Shown: in pieces, positions 8,701 to 22,000 of the stretch
How positions within the stretch are numbered: the stretch's first letter is position 1
How the letters are laid out: each line of letters begins with the position of its first letter
Origin: Bacillota bacterium
GTDB lineage: Bacteria > Bacillota > Clostridia > Acetivibrionales > JAEXSP01
Reading direction: 5' to 3'
NCBI GenBank assembly: GCA_023453795.1
Contig: JAEXSP010000024.1
Span: 1-62,685, forward strand
Length of the DNA: 62,685 nucleotides
Notes under the pieces: model-generated
Told to the model about the DNA's origin: nothing
Seen by the model: the letters and a program-made list of their open reading frames with translations, nothing else
Databases searched by the model: none
Made by a program: the position numbers and the translations under genes

Positions 8701-11700
8701 TTTGAACTTGAGGAAGGAAATACTTATTATATAAGATTGTTCTGCAATAATTCAACGGATACTGGCAAAATAAATGTTATTGTATCTACTTTTGAAAAGC
8801 TAGCAACTCCACAGAATCTACAAGTAGTATCGGAGACTTCAAATTCAAGGACGATTTCCTGGACAGCACCTATTTCAAACGTTGAGGGTTACAATATTTA
8901 CAGAAACGGTGTTAATATAGCTACATCTAGTGCAATAAGCTATACTGATGTTGATTTTACAGGTGACAAAAATACATATACTGTAAGAGGGTATGATGAC
9001 GCAGGTAATTTATCTAATGAAAGTATGCCATTAACTGTAATGACAAAAGAAATAATCGAGCCTGAAATAAACGAGCCGGATAAAATTGCGCCGAGTGTTG
9101 TGTCAGGGCTGGAAGTATCTATAAAATCGGAATCATCGTTAGCTTTAAAGTGGGTTGCTTCCACAGACAACATTGGCGTCGAAGGTTACAAAATATATAG
9201 AAACAATAAATATATAGGTTCTTCAAGAGTATCAAGCTTTTTAGATAAAGAACTGTCAAAGGATACAATGTACAGCTATGTGGTTGTTGCATATGACTCA
9301 GCAGGAAACTATTCAGATATTTCTAATAAAATTTTTGCATATACCGGACTTGATGACACTCCCCCAACCATCCCATCCAATCTTCAAGTTGAATCAAAAA
9401 CGCATAGCGGTATCGTTTTAAAGTGGGATAATTCGAAGGATGATATAGGGGTTGCAGGATATGAAATATACCGTAATGATACCAAGATTGGGAAATCCAA
9501 TACAAATAAGTATGCAGACAATGGACTTGAATCCAATACCGGATATAAGTATTATGTTAAAGCTTATGATATGGCAGGAAATTATTCAGCACAAAGTGAT
9601 ATTTTGAATGCTTGGACATCTGATTCGAAAGATGACTATGGCAATGACTTTGACTCTGCATATTCATTGAAGACAGATAACACTGTACCGGGCAGGATAG
9701 ATTTTTCAGGGGACGATGACTATTTTAAAATAATACCCGACAGAGATGGAATATATACAATTGAAACAACAGCTAAATTTAGCAGGAACCTTCATGTTTA
9801 TGACGAGAATTTACTGCAAATAGGCTTTGATAATAACTTAAGTTCTATTGGGTTAGAATTAAAAATGAATCATAAGTATTATATTAGGGTATCCACTTTA
9901 CGAGATGGTAGTACCGGGGACTATAAGCTTTTTGTTTATAAAGACACTCAAGCTCCTACAAGACCTAATATACAGTGGGATGGGTATCAGGATGACTTAA
10001 TTACATGGCTACCTACAACAGATAATCTTAATACAATTTTTTATGATGTATATAGAAATGGTGAAAAAATAGCAACTACAACAGATAATAGATATTATCA
10101 CTATCCTATTAGACAAGTTAATGGCTTAAATTCTCTTTACATAGTAGCCCGTGATGCCGCTGGAAATGCATCACCACCCAGTAATACCATTACAATGAGT
10201 ATTGAAGGTCAAACACTTGATAAGCCTGTAGGCTTAAGTGCATCAAAAACGCTTTCTTCAGTTACACTAACATGGACCACATCAATAGTTAGTCCATCGG
10301 GGATTACTTATGACATTTACAGGGATGGTTACAAAATCGGAAATACGACCAATTATAGCTTTACCGACTTAAATGTAACTTCCGGAAAAACGTATTCTTA
10401 CTTGGTTGTTGCGTATCAAAGCGATAGAGTCAGATCCTCTGCAAGTGATTCTATATTGGTATCGATAGATCCGGATAAAATACCGCCGTCTGCACCAACA
10501 GGCTTAAACTTTATAGGCTCTGCATCATCAATTATTTTATACTGGACGGCCTCGACAGATAATGCTGCTATTGATTATTATGAAATAATGCGGGATGGGA
10601 AAAGTGTTGCTACTGTAAGCTCGTTATTTGAGCCGAAATTTTATGATAATGCTGTTTTGCCGAATACTGCTTATAAATATAGTGTCAGGGCTTATGACAA
10701 GGCAGGCAATGCCTCTCAATTAACAACACCTCTGAGTGTGACTACAGGTGATTTCAGCCAAGCTTCTAAGCCTCAAACTACAGAAATGCAAATATCTGCT
10801 GATGCCGGTGATAAGCATGTTTTAGCAACAAAGAATGATGGCAGTTTATGGGCATGGGGTGATAATACTTACGGACAGTTGGGAATCGGGTCGACTGATA
10901 GTCAGAGTAATCCGGTACAAGTGGGAACAGATCATGATTGGGCTGTTGTCTCTGCAGGAAGCTCTCATTCGGTTGCTGTTAAAAGTGACGGAAGTCTGTG
11001 GGCTTGGGGATATAACTATGGGGGCCAGCTTGGAGACGGCACTTCATCAACCAGATTATCTCCTGTAAGGATAGGGACAAGTACAGATTGGAAAACAGCT
11101 TCTGCAGGAGATACTTATACAATTGCCCTGAAAAATGACGGAACCCTTTGGAAATGGGGTGATTACATAACAGTGCCGACAAAAATCGGGACAGATAAGG
11201 ATTGGGTATACATTTCTGCGGGATATTATCACTTTATGGCAATTAAAAAGGATGGAAGCTTATGGGGTTGTGGTGCAAACAGTTATGGTCAGTTGGGGAA
11301 TGGAACCAAGGTAGATAATTATACTCTTGCTAAAATTGGGAATGATAACGACTGGGAAATAGTATCTGCTGGAAAGAATGCAACAGGAGCTATAAAGGAA
11401 GACGGAAGTCTATGGCTGTGGGGAAGTTTACCTAATATAAATTCTTCAGTACCAACAAATATTTACAGCACAGAGAAATATAAATATGTTTCTGTTGGTG
11501 GATACTATAATTATGCAACGATAAATACCTACGACTGTGTGAAATTAACAGGATATTATTATATGGGAGGAAGTAGATTCATTTATTCTAGCAGCCTGTA
11601 CGGCGACGGGTTTACTAAATGGTCTTTTGTTTCGCTTGGAGGAACAACGGATATATCAATACACCAAAACGGTGAATTATTCAAAATACGGAAAGAGAAT

Positions 11701-13056
11701 GGGGGATATGTTGATTATAATAGCATTGAAAAACTGACATCTCCATCCAGTGAAAATATGAATTATGATATTACTGGAATACTGCGAAGTTATATGTCTG
11801 CAGGACCAAATGCGCAGGTGTACATTAATGGATGGAATAACTCCTTTAATGCAAAAAATAGTGAAAAGACCTATGTAAATATTGCAGTAGAAGATTCTTC
11901 GCTAAAAGTTACTTTCCTTTCCTCTGATAGTGGTGAACCAATAGAAGCAGTTATAACACTACCATCAGATAAAAAGGAAATAAATATCATACTATCAACT
12001 GATGTACCTCAAATAATGGAAAATGCAAATTTGGGTTTTATAGTTCATATAACAAACAATTCTGACAAAATTATTAAATTTACCCTTTATGATGAAAGAA
12101 AAACATATATTTCTGACAGGTTAAATAATGAAATCTTTTCGTACAGTCCTACAGAAAATGTATACATAAGAAGAGCTGAGTGGGATTATTTTCCTATTGA
12201 AACCACAAAACCCGAAAATTTAATTCTGAAAGGCGAAGGTTCAGCGTCCGCAGTTATCGGTAATAAGATTTACATTACTGGGGGTTGCAACTATGAAAAT
12301 GACGGATATTACAAGACCGTAGATGTTTATGATGTTCAAAGCGGTCAATGGTCCGTAGCAAAGGATTTGAATACGGAAAGAACCGGACATGGAACAGTAG
12401 AATTGAACGGCAGAATATATGCGGCAGGAGGATATAACGGTACATATCTTGATTCTATAGAAGTTTACAATCAGGAAACAGATTCCTGGACTAAGCTTAC
12501 TGGTAAAATGTCTTCACCAAGGGCTGATTTCGGTATGGTTGCATTTAATGGGAAAATATATGCAATCGGAGGGGTTAATGAAACGGGTTATCTCGACACG
12601 GTGGAGGAATATGATCCGGATTCAGATGAATGGAAATATGTGGCTTCAATGCCGTCAAAAAGAAGCGGTTTATGTACTGCTGTAACAAATGGTAAAATAT
12701 ACATTTTTGGAGGGCGAACGGAAGATGGTGATTATCTTTCGGAAATGGACATATATGACCAGATAGCCGATAAATGGACAACAGGACCTTCCATGCTTAC
12801 TCCAAGGAGTTCAGCTGCTGCTGCCACAACAGCAAGTAACGGAAAGATATATGTAATAGGTGGCTGGAACAGCCAGAATTTGGGTGTTATCGAAGAATTT
12901 AATCCAGCTAACAATGCTTGGGGCTTTAAGGAAAACATTCAGATCCCCAGACATGGCCATTGTGTAGCAGCGGTAAATGAAAAGATATACATAATTTCCG
13001 GAGTTGGGGACAGTGGGTATATAGATACAATTGAAGTATATGGGGGTAATAAATAG
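5791..13056 (+). CDS. Giant secreted dockerin protein with 13 FN3 domains, RCC1-like and Kelch repeats
   Basis: A 2421-aa protein with GTG start and GGAGGG Shine-Dalgarno. Order seen: signal peptide (1-35); type I dockerin (about 41-106) with two Ca-loop/helix repeats, each with MKQYL; four FN3 domains; a DUF1349-like beta-sandwich (about 465-617); three FN3; a PPC-like domain (about 893-1003); three FN3; a second PPC-like domain (about 1280-1385); three FN3; about five RCC1-like blades with G-S-L-W-A-W-G signatures (1665-1970); and a six-bladed Kelch propeller (2149-2421). No hydrolase domain is visible. By known dockerin biology it would bind a cohesin on a scaffoldin and act as a large adhesion or binding module outside the cell. 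It abuts the Rhs toxin gene with no intergenic base. Confidence 0.85.
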   Translation: MRKIIKGYISVALCIVILAASIVLPINTFSATAAADPIGVVGDVDGDGVVTGIDFAMMKQYLFGDIKDFPVVDDLWAGDVDGSGTIDALDFALMKQYLLKSIRWFPKEQPTVPSELSASDLTDTGLTLSWTSSSGINEISRYEVKRQVDNNTVTFNASGTSYNDTGLKASTSYTYTIVAIDIKGRRSEESSPISITTKELTKPENLECIEKTDTTATLSWESPKGSIGIKEYYIYSGDSKIASTTGTTSYVVTGLMPGVTYSFYVKAQNIGGSVSEASNTVCVVINVNATPPSPLNVCIQNQTETSVTVKWDAPVNESDIEGYRIFRDNAEIGSSTGTSYTDEGLKTNTTYYYTVKSIKNDLLSKPSEPLRVTLISIKTVSILKCTSKTDKTVELSWIPFDADIKVSGYEIYRNDINISTVTGLSYRDTCLEPDVDYTYKIVAVDKANGVIYESNVINVNTNPLPNDWIIEHTGTSSSNGYVSCSNGSYTFNTSQSNGMLYAYKKITGNFTLVVKLDSLQNVSGSAIAGIYVKYGPDSNYATASNMISPSDISTSGYKYLKTVVVGYTCRNYVSKDGVYWETRTGQTSFDDSKQKYVGIATQNCDAVFSRIVFWNDNDTQEPSQPGGLSAIYKNSSVDLKWSPSTDNVGVMYYKVYCDGYDMGIAYDTSFTVDGLDTHDKYIFTIKAFDYASNSSTSSLPVTLLPGESLDVLPPVPPTVISMESRTKTSITIKWSGANDNIGVTGYDIYRNSNRIASTENTYYEDTGLNDGALYSYYIIAKDAIGNPSIKSKAFTFKTVSASDNIPPTTPSGVKAVVKNFSVDLTWTESTDNVGVAKYVIYRNNIAIGTTTATNYTDSDLLPDTSYLFTIEAYDLNDNCSSASEAVSFTTVKDDYGDYFSISYIKQDELTPVYLNVNDHDFLTFKPESTRKYIISSTGSGPIMLAYLYDSWMRSIAADAFNGGLGNLYIPFELEEGNTYYIRLFCNNSTDTGKINVIVSTFEKLATPQNLQVVSETSNSRTISWTAPISNVEGYNIYRNGVNIATSSAISYTDVDFTGDKNTYTVRGYDDAGNLSNESMPLTVMTKEIIEPEINEPDKIAPSVVSGLEVSIKSESSLALKWVASTDNIGVEGYKIYRNNKYIGSSRVSSFLDKELSKDTMYSYVVVAYDSAGNYSDISNKIFAYTGLDDTPPTIPSNLQVESKTHSGIVLKWDNSKDDIGVAGYEIYRNDTKIGKSNTNKYADNGLESNTGYKYYVKAYDMAGNYSAQSDILNAWTSDSKDDYGNDFDSAYSLKTDNTVPGRIDFSGDDDYFKIIPDRDGIYTIETTAKFSRNLHVYDENLLQIGFDNNLSSIGLELKMNHKYYIRVSTLRDGSTGDYKLFVYKDTQAPTRPNIQWDGYQDDLITWLPTTDNLNTIFYDVYRNGEKIATTTDNRYYHYPIRQVNGLNSLYIVARDAAGNASPPSNTITMSIEGQTLDKPVGLSASKTLSSVTLTWTTSIVSPSGITYDIYRDGYKIGNTTNYSFTDLNVTSGKTYSYLVVAYQSDRVRSSASDSILVSIDPDKIPPSAPTGLNFIGSASSIILYWTASTDNAAIDYYEIMRDGKSVATVSSLFEPKFYDNAVLPNTAYKYSVRAYDKAGNASQLTTPLSVTTGDFSQASKPQTTEMQISADAGDKHVLATKNDGSLWAWGDNTYGQLGIGSTDSQSNPVQVGTDHDWAVVSAGSSHSVAVKSDGSLWAWGYNYGGQLGDGTSSTRLSPVRIGTSTDWKTASAGDTYTIALKNDGTLWKWGDYITVPTKIGTDKDWVYISAGYYHFMAIKKDGSLWGCGANSYGQLGNGTKVDNYTLAKIGNDNDWEIVSAGKNATGAIKEDGSLWLWGSLPNINSSVPTNIYSTEKYKYVSVGGYYNYATINTYDCVKLTGYYYMGGSRFIYSSSLYGDGFTKWSFVSLGGTTDISIHQNGELFKIRKENGGYVDYNSIEKLTSPSSENMNYDITGILRSYMSAGPNAQVYINGWNNSFNAKNSEKTYVNIAVEDSSLKVTFLSSDSGEPIEAVITLPSDKKEINIILSTDVPQIMENANLGFIVHITNNSDKIIKFTLYDERKTYISDRLNNEIFSYSPTENVYIRRAEWDYFPIETTKPENLILKGEGSASAVIGNKIYITGGCNYENDGYYKTVDVYDVQSGQWSVAKDLNTERTGHGTVELNGRIYAAGGYNGTYLDSIEVYNQETDSWTKLTGKMSSPRADFGMVAFNGKIYAIGGVNETGYLDTVEEYDPDSDEWKYVASMPSKRSGLCTAVTNGKIYIFGGRTEDGDYLSEMDIYDQIADKWTTGPSMLTPRSSAAAATTASNGKIYVIGGWNSQNLGVIEEFNPANNAWGFKENIQIPRHGHCVAAVNEKIYIISGVGDSGYIDTIEVYGGNK

Positions 13057-16000
13057 ATGAGAAAAAAATATAGAGGTTTAAGTGTTTTACTGATCATAAC
13101 GTTTATTTTTCAATGTTATGGAATAAGCTTCGCTTATTCAGAACAAAACAATAATAAAATAAAAGGTATTAGGTTTGACTCTGAAAAATACATTGTTCAG
13201 GTTGGCGAATCTAAAAAAATCAAATTGTGTGCAGTATATGAAAATCAAAGTGTAGGTCAAGCAGTATATGATAATGAGATAAAAAGCACATCGTCATCAG
13301 GTATTGAAATAAATACGCTCAGCGCAACCACTTCAGGAATTGATATAACTACAAACGGAGGTATTCAAAGTAATCCTATTGTAAATACTGTTGTGCAAAC
13401 TACTGAGTTGCCGACAATCGGAGGAATTCAGGTTAACCCATTAGAAAGTATTGGGGTAATGTCTAATGAATTGGTGAAAGCACCAACAGTTGGTGCCATA
13501 GAACCGGCTAATAATATAAATCCCTCTATCCCTGATGAATTAAATACAAGCAGTAATTCAAGTACCCCTCAAAGTATTAAGTCAGGAACAAGTGATAAAA
13601 GCACTTTAACAAATCAAACAGATGGAAGTAAAGATTCTAATCAGCAATTAATTAATTTGGATAAGGTTAACCTTAAGTCATCTAACACAAAAATTGTAAA
13701 GCTGGATAAGGATGGTACTCTGACAGGTTTATCACAAGGGACGGCAACAATTACAGCAGAGTATGGAGATTTTATTGCAACTGCTGAAGTTTATGTAGGG
13801 CAGGTATCGGGATTAAGGCTTGATTCAGCTGTTTACACAGTTGTTATGGGAAAAACTCAGAATACTGCCGTAAAACTGTTTAATAAACAAATAAAAGATG
13901 GATTGGAATATTCGATAAAGGATCCGTCTGTTGCAACAATAAACCAAGATGGAGTTATCAAAGCTGTAGGCTTGGGAGAAAGCGTTCTCATTGTTAAATA
14001 CCATGACTTGATATGTACAGCCACAGTAAAAGTAGTAAATGAAATAATAATGCCTCCAATACTCAGTTTTTCGGAAAACAACGGAACTGTTACATTAACT
14101 TGGACTGAACCCAAGAAAGGTGCCATATATAAAGTGAAAAGAGGGACAGTTCCAGGGTTAAAGCTTGAATTAGCTTCTGACCTGACATCAAACACTTTTA
14201 CTGACTCAAATATTCAGAAGGACATGGCATATTTTTATACTGTAACTGCATTCAAAGACGGTAATGAGAGTGAAGAATCAAATATGGTTATAAGGACTCC
14301 AGCTCCGTCAGCTCCTACATTAAACGCATTAAGGCTTCAGAATACAATAAAACTTTCATGGACTTATGAAAACGGAAGTGATAAGTTTACCCTTTTAAAA
14401 AGTGACCATCAGGGGGGGCCATATCAAACGGTTCTAAATAAAAGCAATTTAAACCGGTATACAGATACAAATATTGAACAAGGTGTTACATACTATTACA
14501 TCGTAACACCGTATGACAACCTTGAAAGAGAAGGGGTTACATCAAAAGAAAAGATAGTCCTTCCATTTGACAATTCAGTTCAAAAGTTCAATCCTAAAGG
14601 TGATGATGATAATGACCAGATTTCAAATGAGGATGAGGTTATAAACGGTAGGGATATAAAAGGTAAAATTGATATAGACAATATAAATAAAAAGTTAGTT
14701 AAGTCTTCTCAAAGCGTTAAAGATATAAACAATTCCAAATCTCAAAGCAATCAGAAAGGAAAGGTTCCGAAAAAGAAAAAAAGAAATCTCAAATCAAAAG
14801 ATGGCAAAATAAATATTGATGTATATGGCGACGATTCTTTGGATAAAGCTCCATTGAAGGTTGAGGATGCAAAAGACGCAATGTTTTTAAAAGGAGTTAA
14901 GGGCGTTATAGGGACTCCGGTAGAAATAAGTGCAGGCGATACGCAAATAAATTCTGCTGTAATCACAATGAAATATGATAAAAAGCAATTAGGAAAAATT
15001 CCTGAAGATAAACTGAAAATATACTGGTTTGATACTGAAAATATGAAAATGGTTCAGCTTGAAAACGTACACGTGGATAAGAAAAACATGGTTGTCACGG
15101 GGGAAACACCTCACTTCAGTATATATGTTCTGGGTGCGGATGTTGAACCAAATATGAAAAACATAGATATGTTTATTGCATTGGATCAATCTACAGGTAT
15201 GAAAAAACAGGACATTAAGAATTATAGAATATCTTTGGCAGACAGTTTCATAAAAAGTATCAGCGATATTTATGATAAAGGAAGCTATAGTACAACTGAC
15301 ACACCTGAAAAGTTTCGTATAGGGTTGCTTGAAATATCCAATTACACAAATATAAAAGCCAAATTGTCAAACGATTATAATGCTTTAACAAGTAACTTGA
15401 ACAATATGAAGCATACCATTGGAGCAACCAATATTGCAGATGCATTACTGGCAGCAAACAAGCAATTAACTGAGGTTTCAAAAAGAAAAATGATGCTGCT
15501 TATATCTAACGGTCAGGATACTTGCGGAAACAGTAAAACAAAAATACTCAATTTGACAGACAAGCTTGCGGCAAAACAAATAGTTGTTAATACAGTAGCT
15601 TTAGGCAATAATGCCAATTTTGATTTACTTAAGGCTATTGCAGATAGGACTGGGGGTTCATTCTTTACATTTAACCTGTCGGTTGATGCCGCTCAAAAAG
15701 AAATTGACACAGCAATATCTCAGATTAATGAAAAACTGATAAAGCAGATTGCATTTGATTCAGTCACAGCTGTGCCTTCAGGTGTGGACATGCAGCAGGT
15801 GGCGGCATTATATCCTGATTATTACATTGGGAAGGATTATGATGAATCAAATAAGTTATATGATATCAAAACCAGTTCAAACATTCTGACAGGAAATTAT
15901 ATCAACGAGGCAACAGATATAAAGATTGGCTATCAAGGGCTTCCGCTGGCAGTAGAAAGAACGTACAATTCATACGAAGGAAGCAATAAAACTATCCTTG

Positions 16001-19000
16001 GAAATGGCTGGCATTTGAATTATGATTCTCATCTTGAGGTGGAAACATGGAGCAGTCAAACCATGATAGGAATAGTAACTGCGAGTGCTTTAAATGTAAG
16101 AGTTGATGCAGGTATTAATTATAAAATACTGGGGTACATAAGCAGGAATACAAGGTTTAATGTTTTAGGGACTAAAAAGGACAGTACAAACAGAGAATGG
16201 TATCAAATAGGACTTAAAAACGGACAAAAGGCTTATGTCGCAAGCTGGTATGTTAAGGCAGCTTGGCTTAGTTCAGGCGGAATAAGCTGTATTAACGTTA
16301 CATATGGTTCAGGTACAAAGGTAACATTTGATCTGGATGAAAGTACAAAGAATTCAACAATCAAAAAGTACATTACACCTTTTGGATGCTCTGATAGCCT
16401 TGTTCAGATAACAGACGGCTATTTATTAACAAGGAAGGATCAAACAAAATACAAGTACGATAATAATGGCTACCTTACTGATATATCTGACAGATATGGC
16501 AATGCACTGTCTATAGTATACAACACTGACAAAACCATTAAGGAAGTATCCGATCCTTTGGGCAGAAAGCTGACTTTCGATTACATTCAGGTTAATAATT
16601 TTAAGTTACTGCAGAGGGTAACCGAAAGTGCACTAAATAGATATGTTGAATATATGTATGATGAAAATTGCAATCTTACCGGAGTGCTTGATCTTTCAGG
16701 AGAAAAGACTTCCTATGAATATACTAACAAATACTATACAAGCAGTGTTCCGGAGCAAACCGGAGCCCAAATATTTGATAGAAGCTTACTGGAGAGGATT
16801 GTTGATGCTAATGGGCATCAGGAGGTTAAAAATATATATGACCCGTTTGACAGACTTGTAAAACAATATGATGGCAATAATAATGTAAAATATCAAATGT
16901 ACAAAGACATATACAGATACGAGGATTCGGGAACTGTGATCGGAGATGCTGATCAGGAGTTCGCAAGATATTATATAGATGAGAATGCCAATGAATCAAA
17001 AGAAATATACAATCTAGTAACTCAAAAGCTGATAACCGAAGTGGATGCAAAGGGCTTGAAAATTCAGCACAGATATTGGATTGACAAAGGTAATAAAAAT
17101 TACGTTGAAATAACAGGGATGACAGATGAAGCTACATATATTCCGCTTGTTTCAGGCGGAAGAAAGGCAACAAAGGAAGAAATCATTGATAAAAAAGGTT
17201 TCCATACAACTTATGAGTATGATGAAAATGGGAATCTGACTAAAGTAACGGACCATTATGGCAAATCAATTAACATGGAATATAGCAGTACGAACGATTT
17301 GACCCAAAAAACCGATAAGAGTGGAACCAAATCTACAGTCTATAATTACATAACTGTAAGTGGGGGAATATACCTTGATACTGTAACCGATCCTTACGGC
17401 AATATACAAAAATATGATTATTATAAAAAGGGTGATGATTCAGGAGCTTCCGGTTTTGATATTTTGCTGAACGGACTTGTAAAAAGGGTTTCTGATAACC
17501 GGAAAGACAAGGATAATAATACTATTACTGGGTTTAAAGTAACTGAATATATTTATGGTGATAAATATAACAACCTGACTCAGTCCAAGGATAGTTACGG
17601 AAACTTGACAAAAGAAGTTCATGACTCAGCCGGAAGGCTTACTCAGCAAACAAATGCAAGAAATTATACAACAAAGTACTTCTATGATAATATGGACAGA
17701 CTTCTTGTCAGTGAAGACCCGCTCAATTACAAAATAATAAATCAATATGACAATGCCGGTAATATAAGGTTTGTAACGGATAAAAATAAAAATATAACCG
17801 AATATATTTATGATGCTGCCGATCAACTCATTCAAACAGTTAATCCAAAAGGTTATAAAATACAATACAAATATGACGCCAAAGGAAATAAAATCGAAGA
17901 AATAAACCAAAAAGGCGGAATAACACAATATGACTATGATTACCTTGACAGAGTCATTAGAACAACTGATCCTTTAAATAATGTAACAACTTATGACTAT
18001 AGTACAGGAAATCAAACCCTGATTTGTGCGCCCGGCAACAGACAGACCATCATATTTTATGACGAACTATACAGGAAGAAGCAGGAATCAAGGCTTTATT
18101 ACGGAATGTGGATAATAACCAAATACAGCTATGACCCGGTCGATAACCTCGACACAGTAACAAATGATGCCGGGAAAGTGACAAAGTATTATTATGATGC
18201 ATTAAATAGGGTTACGAAGATAGTTGATGGTTATGGACTGCCGGAAGCCGATACTACAAGCTATACATATAATGTACTGACAGATAGTGATGTGAATTAT
18301 GAAACTGTCATTGAAGAAAATGCCTTGAATCAGTCAACAACAAAATATTATGATGCACTCGGAAGACTTATAAAAATAACCGATGCCCGTAATAACAGTA
18401 CAACTTACACTTATGACGAGGCAGGCAATCTCAAAACAGAAAAAGATGCGCGTAAGAACAGTCCAAAATATGAATATGACAAAACAAAGTATTCAGCGGT
18501 ATATGATTATGATGCCCTTAACAGAGTAATCAAAATTACAGATCCCTTAGGTAAATTTGTTAAAAAAGAATATGACCACAACGGAAACATTGTCTGCCTA
18601 ACCGACAAAAAAGGCAATAAGACCCAGAATATCTATAACAATCTTAATCAACTGGTTGAAACAATAGATCCGATGGCTCATTCAACCAAATATACATACG
18701 ATGAACTGGGGAATAAGGCTTCCGTTACTGATGCTGTAGGCAACAGGACTGTATACGATTATAACGTTGCTGGCCAGCTGATTTCAGAAACAGATGGCAT
18801 GGGGCATAAACAGTATTACCGGTATGATGATGCAGGAAACAAGAGCTGGGTATCAACAAGAAGAAACGAATATATAGGCACAAAATACATTTATGACCAG
18901 CTTAACAGATTGGAAAGAGTAATTGACCCTGAAGGAATGGGGACGGTATATACTTATGACACTGTAGACAATGTTTTAACAAAAACAGTGGGAGACAGTA

Positions 19001-22000
19001 AAACGTCCTATCAATATGATTCATTAAACAGAGTTAAGAAAGCTGTATTTTCAGGAGATGCAACAATCCCGGCGAATGTTGTGAATTATGAATACGATGC
19101 GATCGGGCAGCTCAAGCAGACTGACAACAGCATGGGTATAACAGACACATATGATTATGATGAAAACGGAAACCTTACTGTTCACACCAAAACTAAAGGG
19201 TTGCAAAAAATCATAATAAGCATTGTCTACGATGAAATTGGCAACAAATTAACAGAGAAAGATGCAAACGGAACAGTTACAACATACGGGTATGATGAGC
19301 TTAATAGGCTTAAAGTCAGTTCGGTGGATGTTTCAGGAGTAACCCATACAACAGCCTACGGTTACGATGCAAATGATAATCAAACTATTGTAACCGATTG
19401 GAGAGGAAATACTATAACAAGAGTTTACGACGATTCAAACAGGCTTATTGAGAAGATTGACGCTTATGGGAAAACAGAGCAGAAGCTTGAGTATTATGAC
19501 AATGATATTCAGCATTACTCGTATGACGCTTTAAACAACAAGACTGAATTCACATATGACAGGGATAAGCGACTACTTTCAACAAAAGATCCTGAAGAAC
19601 ATATAGTATCCCAAGAATATGATGAAGATGACAACATAATATCAAAGACAGATGGTGCGGGTAATACTTTATACTACACTTATGATTACAATAACCGTTT
19701 AAAATCTGTCTGGAATCTTATGGGTGAAATATCCGGCTATACCTATGATATAAACGGAAACCTGCTTAAACAAAAGGATGGCAGGGGAAATGTCATAACA
19801 TATGAGTACAATAGCGCAAACAAGGCTATTAAGAGGATTGATAACGGTGGAGCAGGCAATCCGGCGAAGACAGAGACCTATACCTATTATCCGGATGGGA
19901 GCCTGGCAGTAAAAACAGATAGAAACGGAACTAAAATAATATATGACTACGATGTACATGGCTTGATATCCTCTGAAACCACAGATTCCGGCGAAAAATT
20001 AGTGTCATTTACTTATGACGGCAACGGCAATCAGCGTACAATGACTGACAAAACAGGTGTAACAATAAGAACGTTCGATGAATTGAACCGAGTTACGACA
20101 AAAAATGTACCTGATATCGGCACAATAACATATACATATGATATTACGGATGGGATGGAAGATGGCTGCACAGCAGAAAGATCAAAAGACCCGAATAACA
20201 ATATAACTTTAAAAGTTTATGATAAAGTCGGGAGATTGAAGGAAGTTACAGCTGACGGAAAGACAACAACCTATAATTATTATGACAACAGTAACAGGCA
20301 GAGCGTAGTATACCCTGACGGTTCCAAGGAAGAATACACCTATTATGCGGATGGCCTCGTCAAGGCACTGTATAATTATAAAAAAGCGGAAGATCAATAT
20401 ACAAAGATTGACGGATATTCATATCTGTACGACGGAGCCCACAATCTGACGAATAAGACAGATAATAAAGGTGTTACAGCCTATACGTACGATGAACTGA
20501 ACAGACTTCACACTGTAACTGAACCAGGCGGAAAAGAAACAACATATGACTATGACTTAGCTGGTAATAGGGAACAAGAGACAATCAAACTACACGATGC
20601 TGCCGATACGACTACTGTTACAACCTATAACCGTGATGATTGCAACAGGTTACGGGGAACATTTACATATGTAAATTGGCAGATTACGGAAACTGAGAAC
20701 TATACATACGACAATAACGGAAATCAGCTTATGACAACAAAAACTGTGTATTCCGAAGGTAATCAGGTATCGCAGGAAGTACCAGTGAACAATACATACG
20801 ACAAGCAGAACCAGCTCGTAAGTACAACGTTACCAAACAATCAGACAGTAACATGCACATACAACGGCGAGGGCTTAAGGGTAAGCAGAATTGCGGGTGG
20901 AGTGCTTACAAGGTATTTATATGATTATGATCAGGTAATCCTTGAACTCTACGATAATGGCAATCAGGCCAGAAATGTATATGGAACTAATCTGTTGACA
21001 AGAACAGCTGGCAGTGATACATATTATTACATGTACAACGGGCACGGCGATGTAACAGCCTTGCTAAAACCCGACGGTACAGTTGCTGCGACTTACTATT
21101 ACGATGCATTTGGTGTTCCTGATCTTGCAGGGACAACAGGTAATGTGAACAATCCGTATACATATTCGGGATACCAGTATGACAAGGAAACAGGGACGTA
21201 TTATTGCAATGCCCGTATGTACGATCCAAAGACAGCAAGATTCCTGCAGGAGGATACTTATTTAGGTGATCCGAATGATCCGTTGAGTTTGAATCTATAT
21301 ACTTATTGTTCAAATAATCCAATAGTATATTATGACCCAACAGGGCATGGACAGTACTATTCAGGGTATGGCGAAGATTATGTAAATGCACAAATACAAA
21401 AACAAATAGATCAATATTATCAACAGGGGATGGAGCAGTACTATCAAAATATAAATTCGGAAATGGATGATTATTATGAAGGAATTGCGGTTAGTAAATC
21501 TTCAGACCCACAAGTTAAATTTAATTATTCACTTAAACAAGCGAATAAGTCTTATGATAAATATATTGCTGATACAGTAAATTACTATGAAAAAAATCAA
21601 TATGACATTGCTGAAAAAATGGTAGGAAATCAACTGGGATATAAAGTGCATGCCCTTAGACCTTGGGAACATATTAGGGAACCAAATTATAAAGCTGCAA
21701 TGAATTTAGTACTTGGATTTCTCGCTGTGCTTGCACCTGAATATGCACCTGTACTATTTGCAGCAGAAGCTTTTTGTGAGAAAGATTATTTAGGCGCTGG
21801 CTTCAATTTAGCATTAGGAATGATTAGTCCTTTATCTAAACTTGGATTTATCCGCAAGTTAGACTATACAACTGAATTAAGTTATGCAAGTAAGGCGATT
21901 GTAGCAGATGACTTGGTTATAAGTAATTATTTTAATAAATATGATAAATTAACAAATTTATTTGCTCAGAGAGATTTTAGCATAGTACAGTCTGGGGAAA

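Noticed and set aside
5791..21300. CRISPR-like or tandem DNA repeats from many similar segments
   Set aside because: The repetition is of protein domains (FN3, RCC1, Kelch, YD) with diverged DNA; there are no constant repeats with regular spacers.
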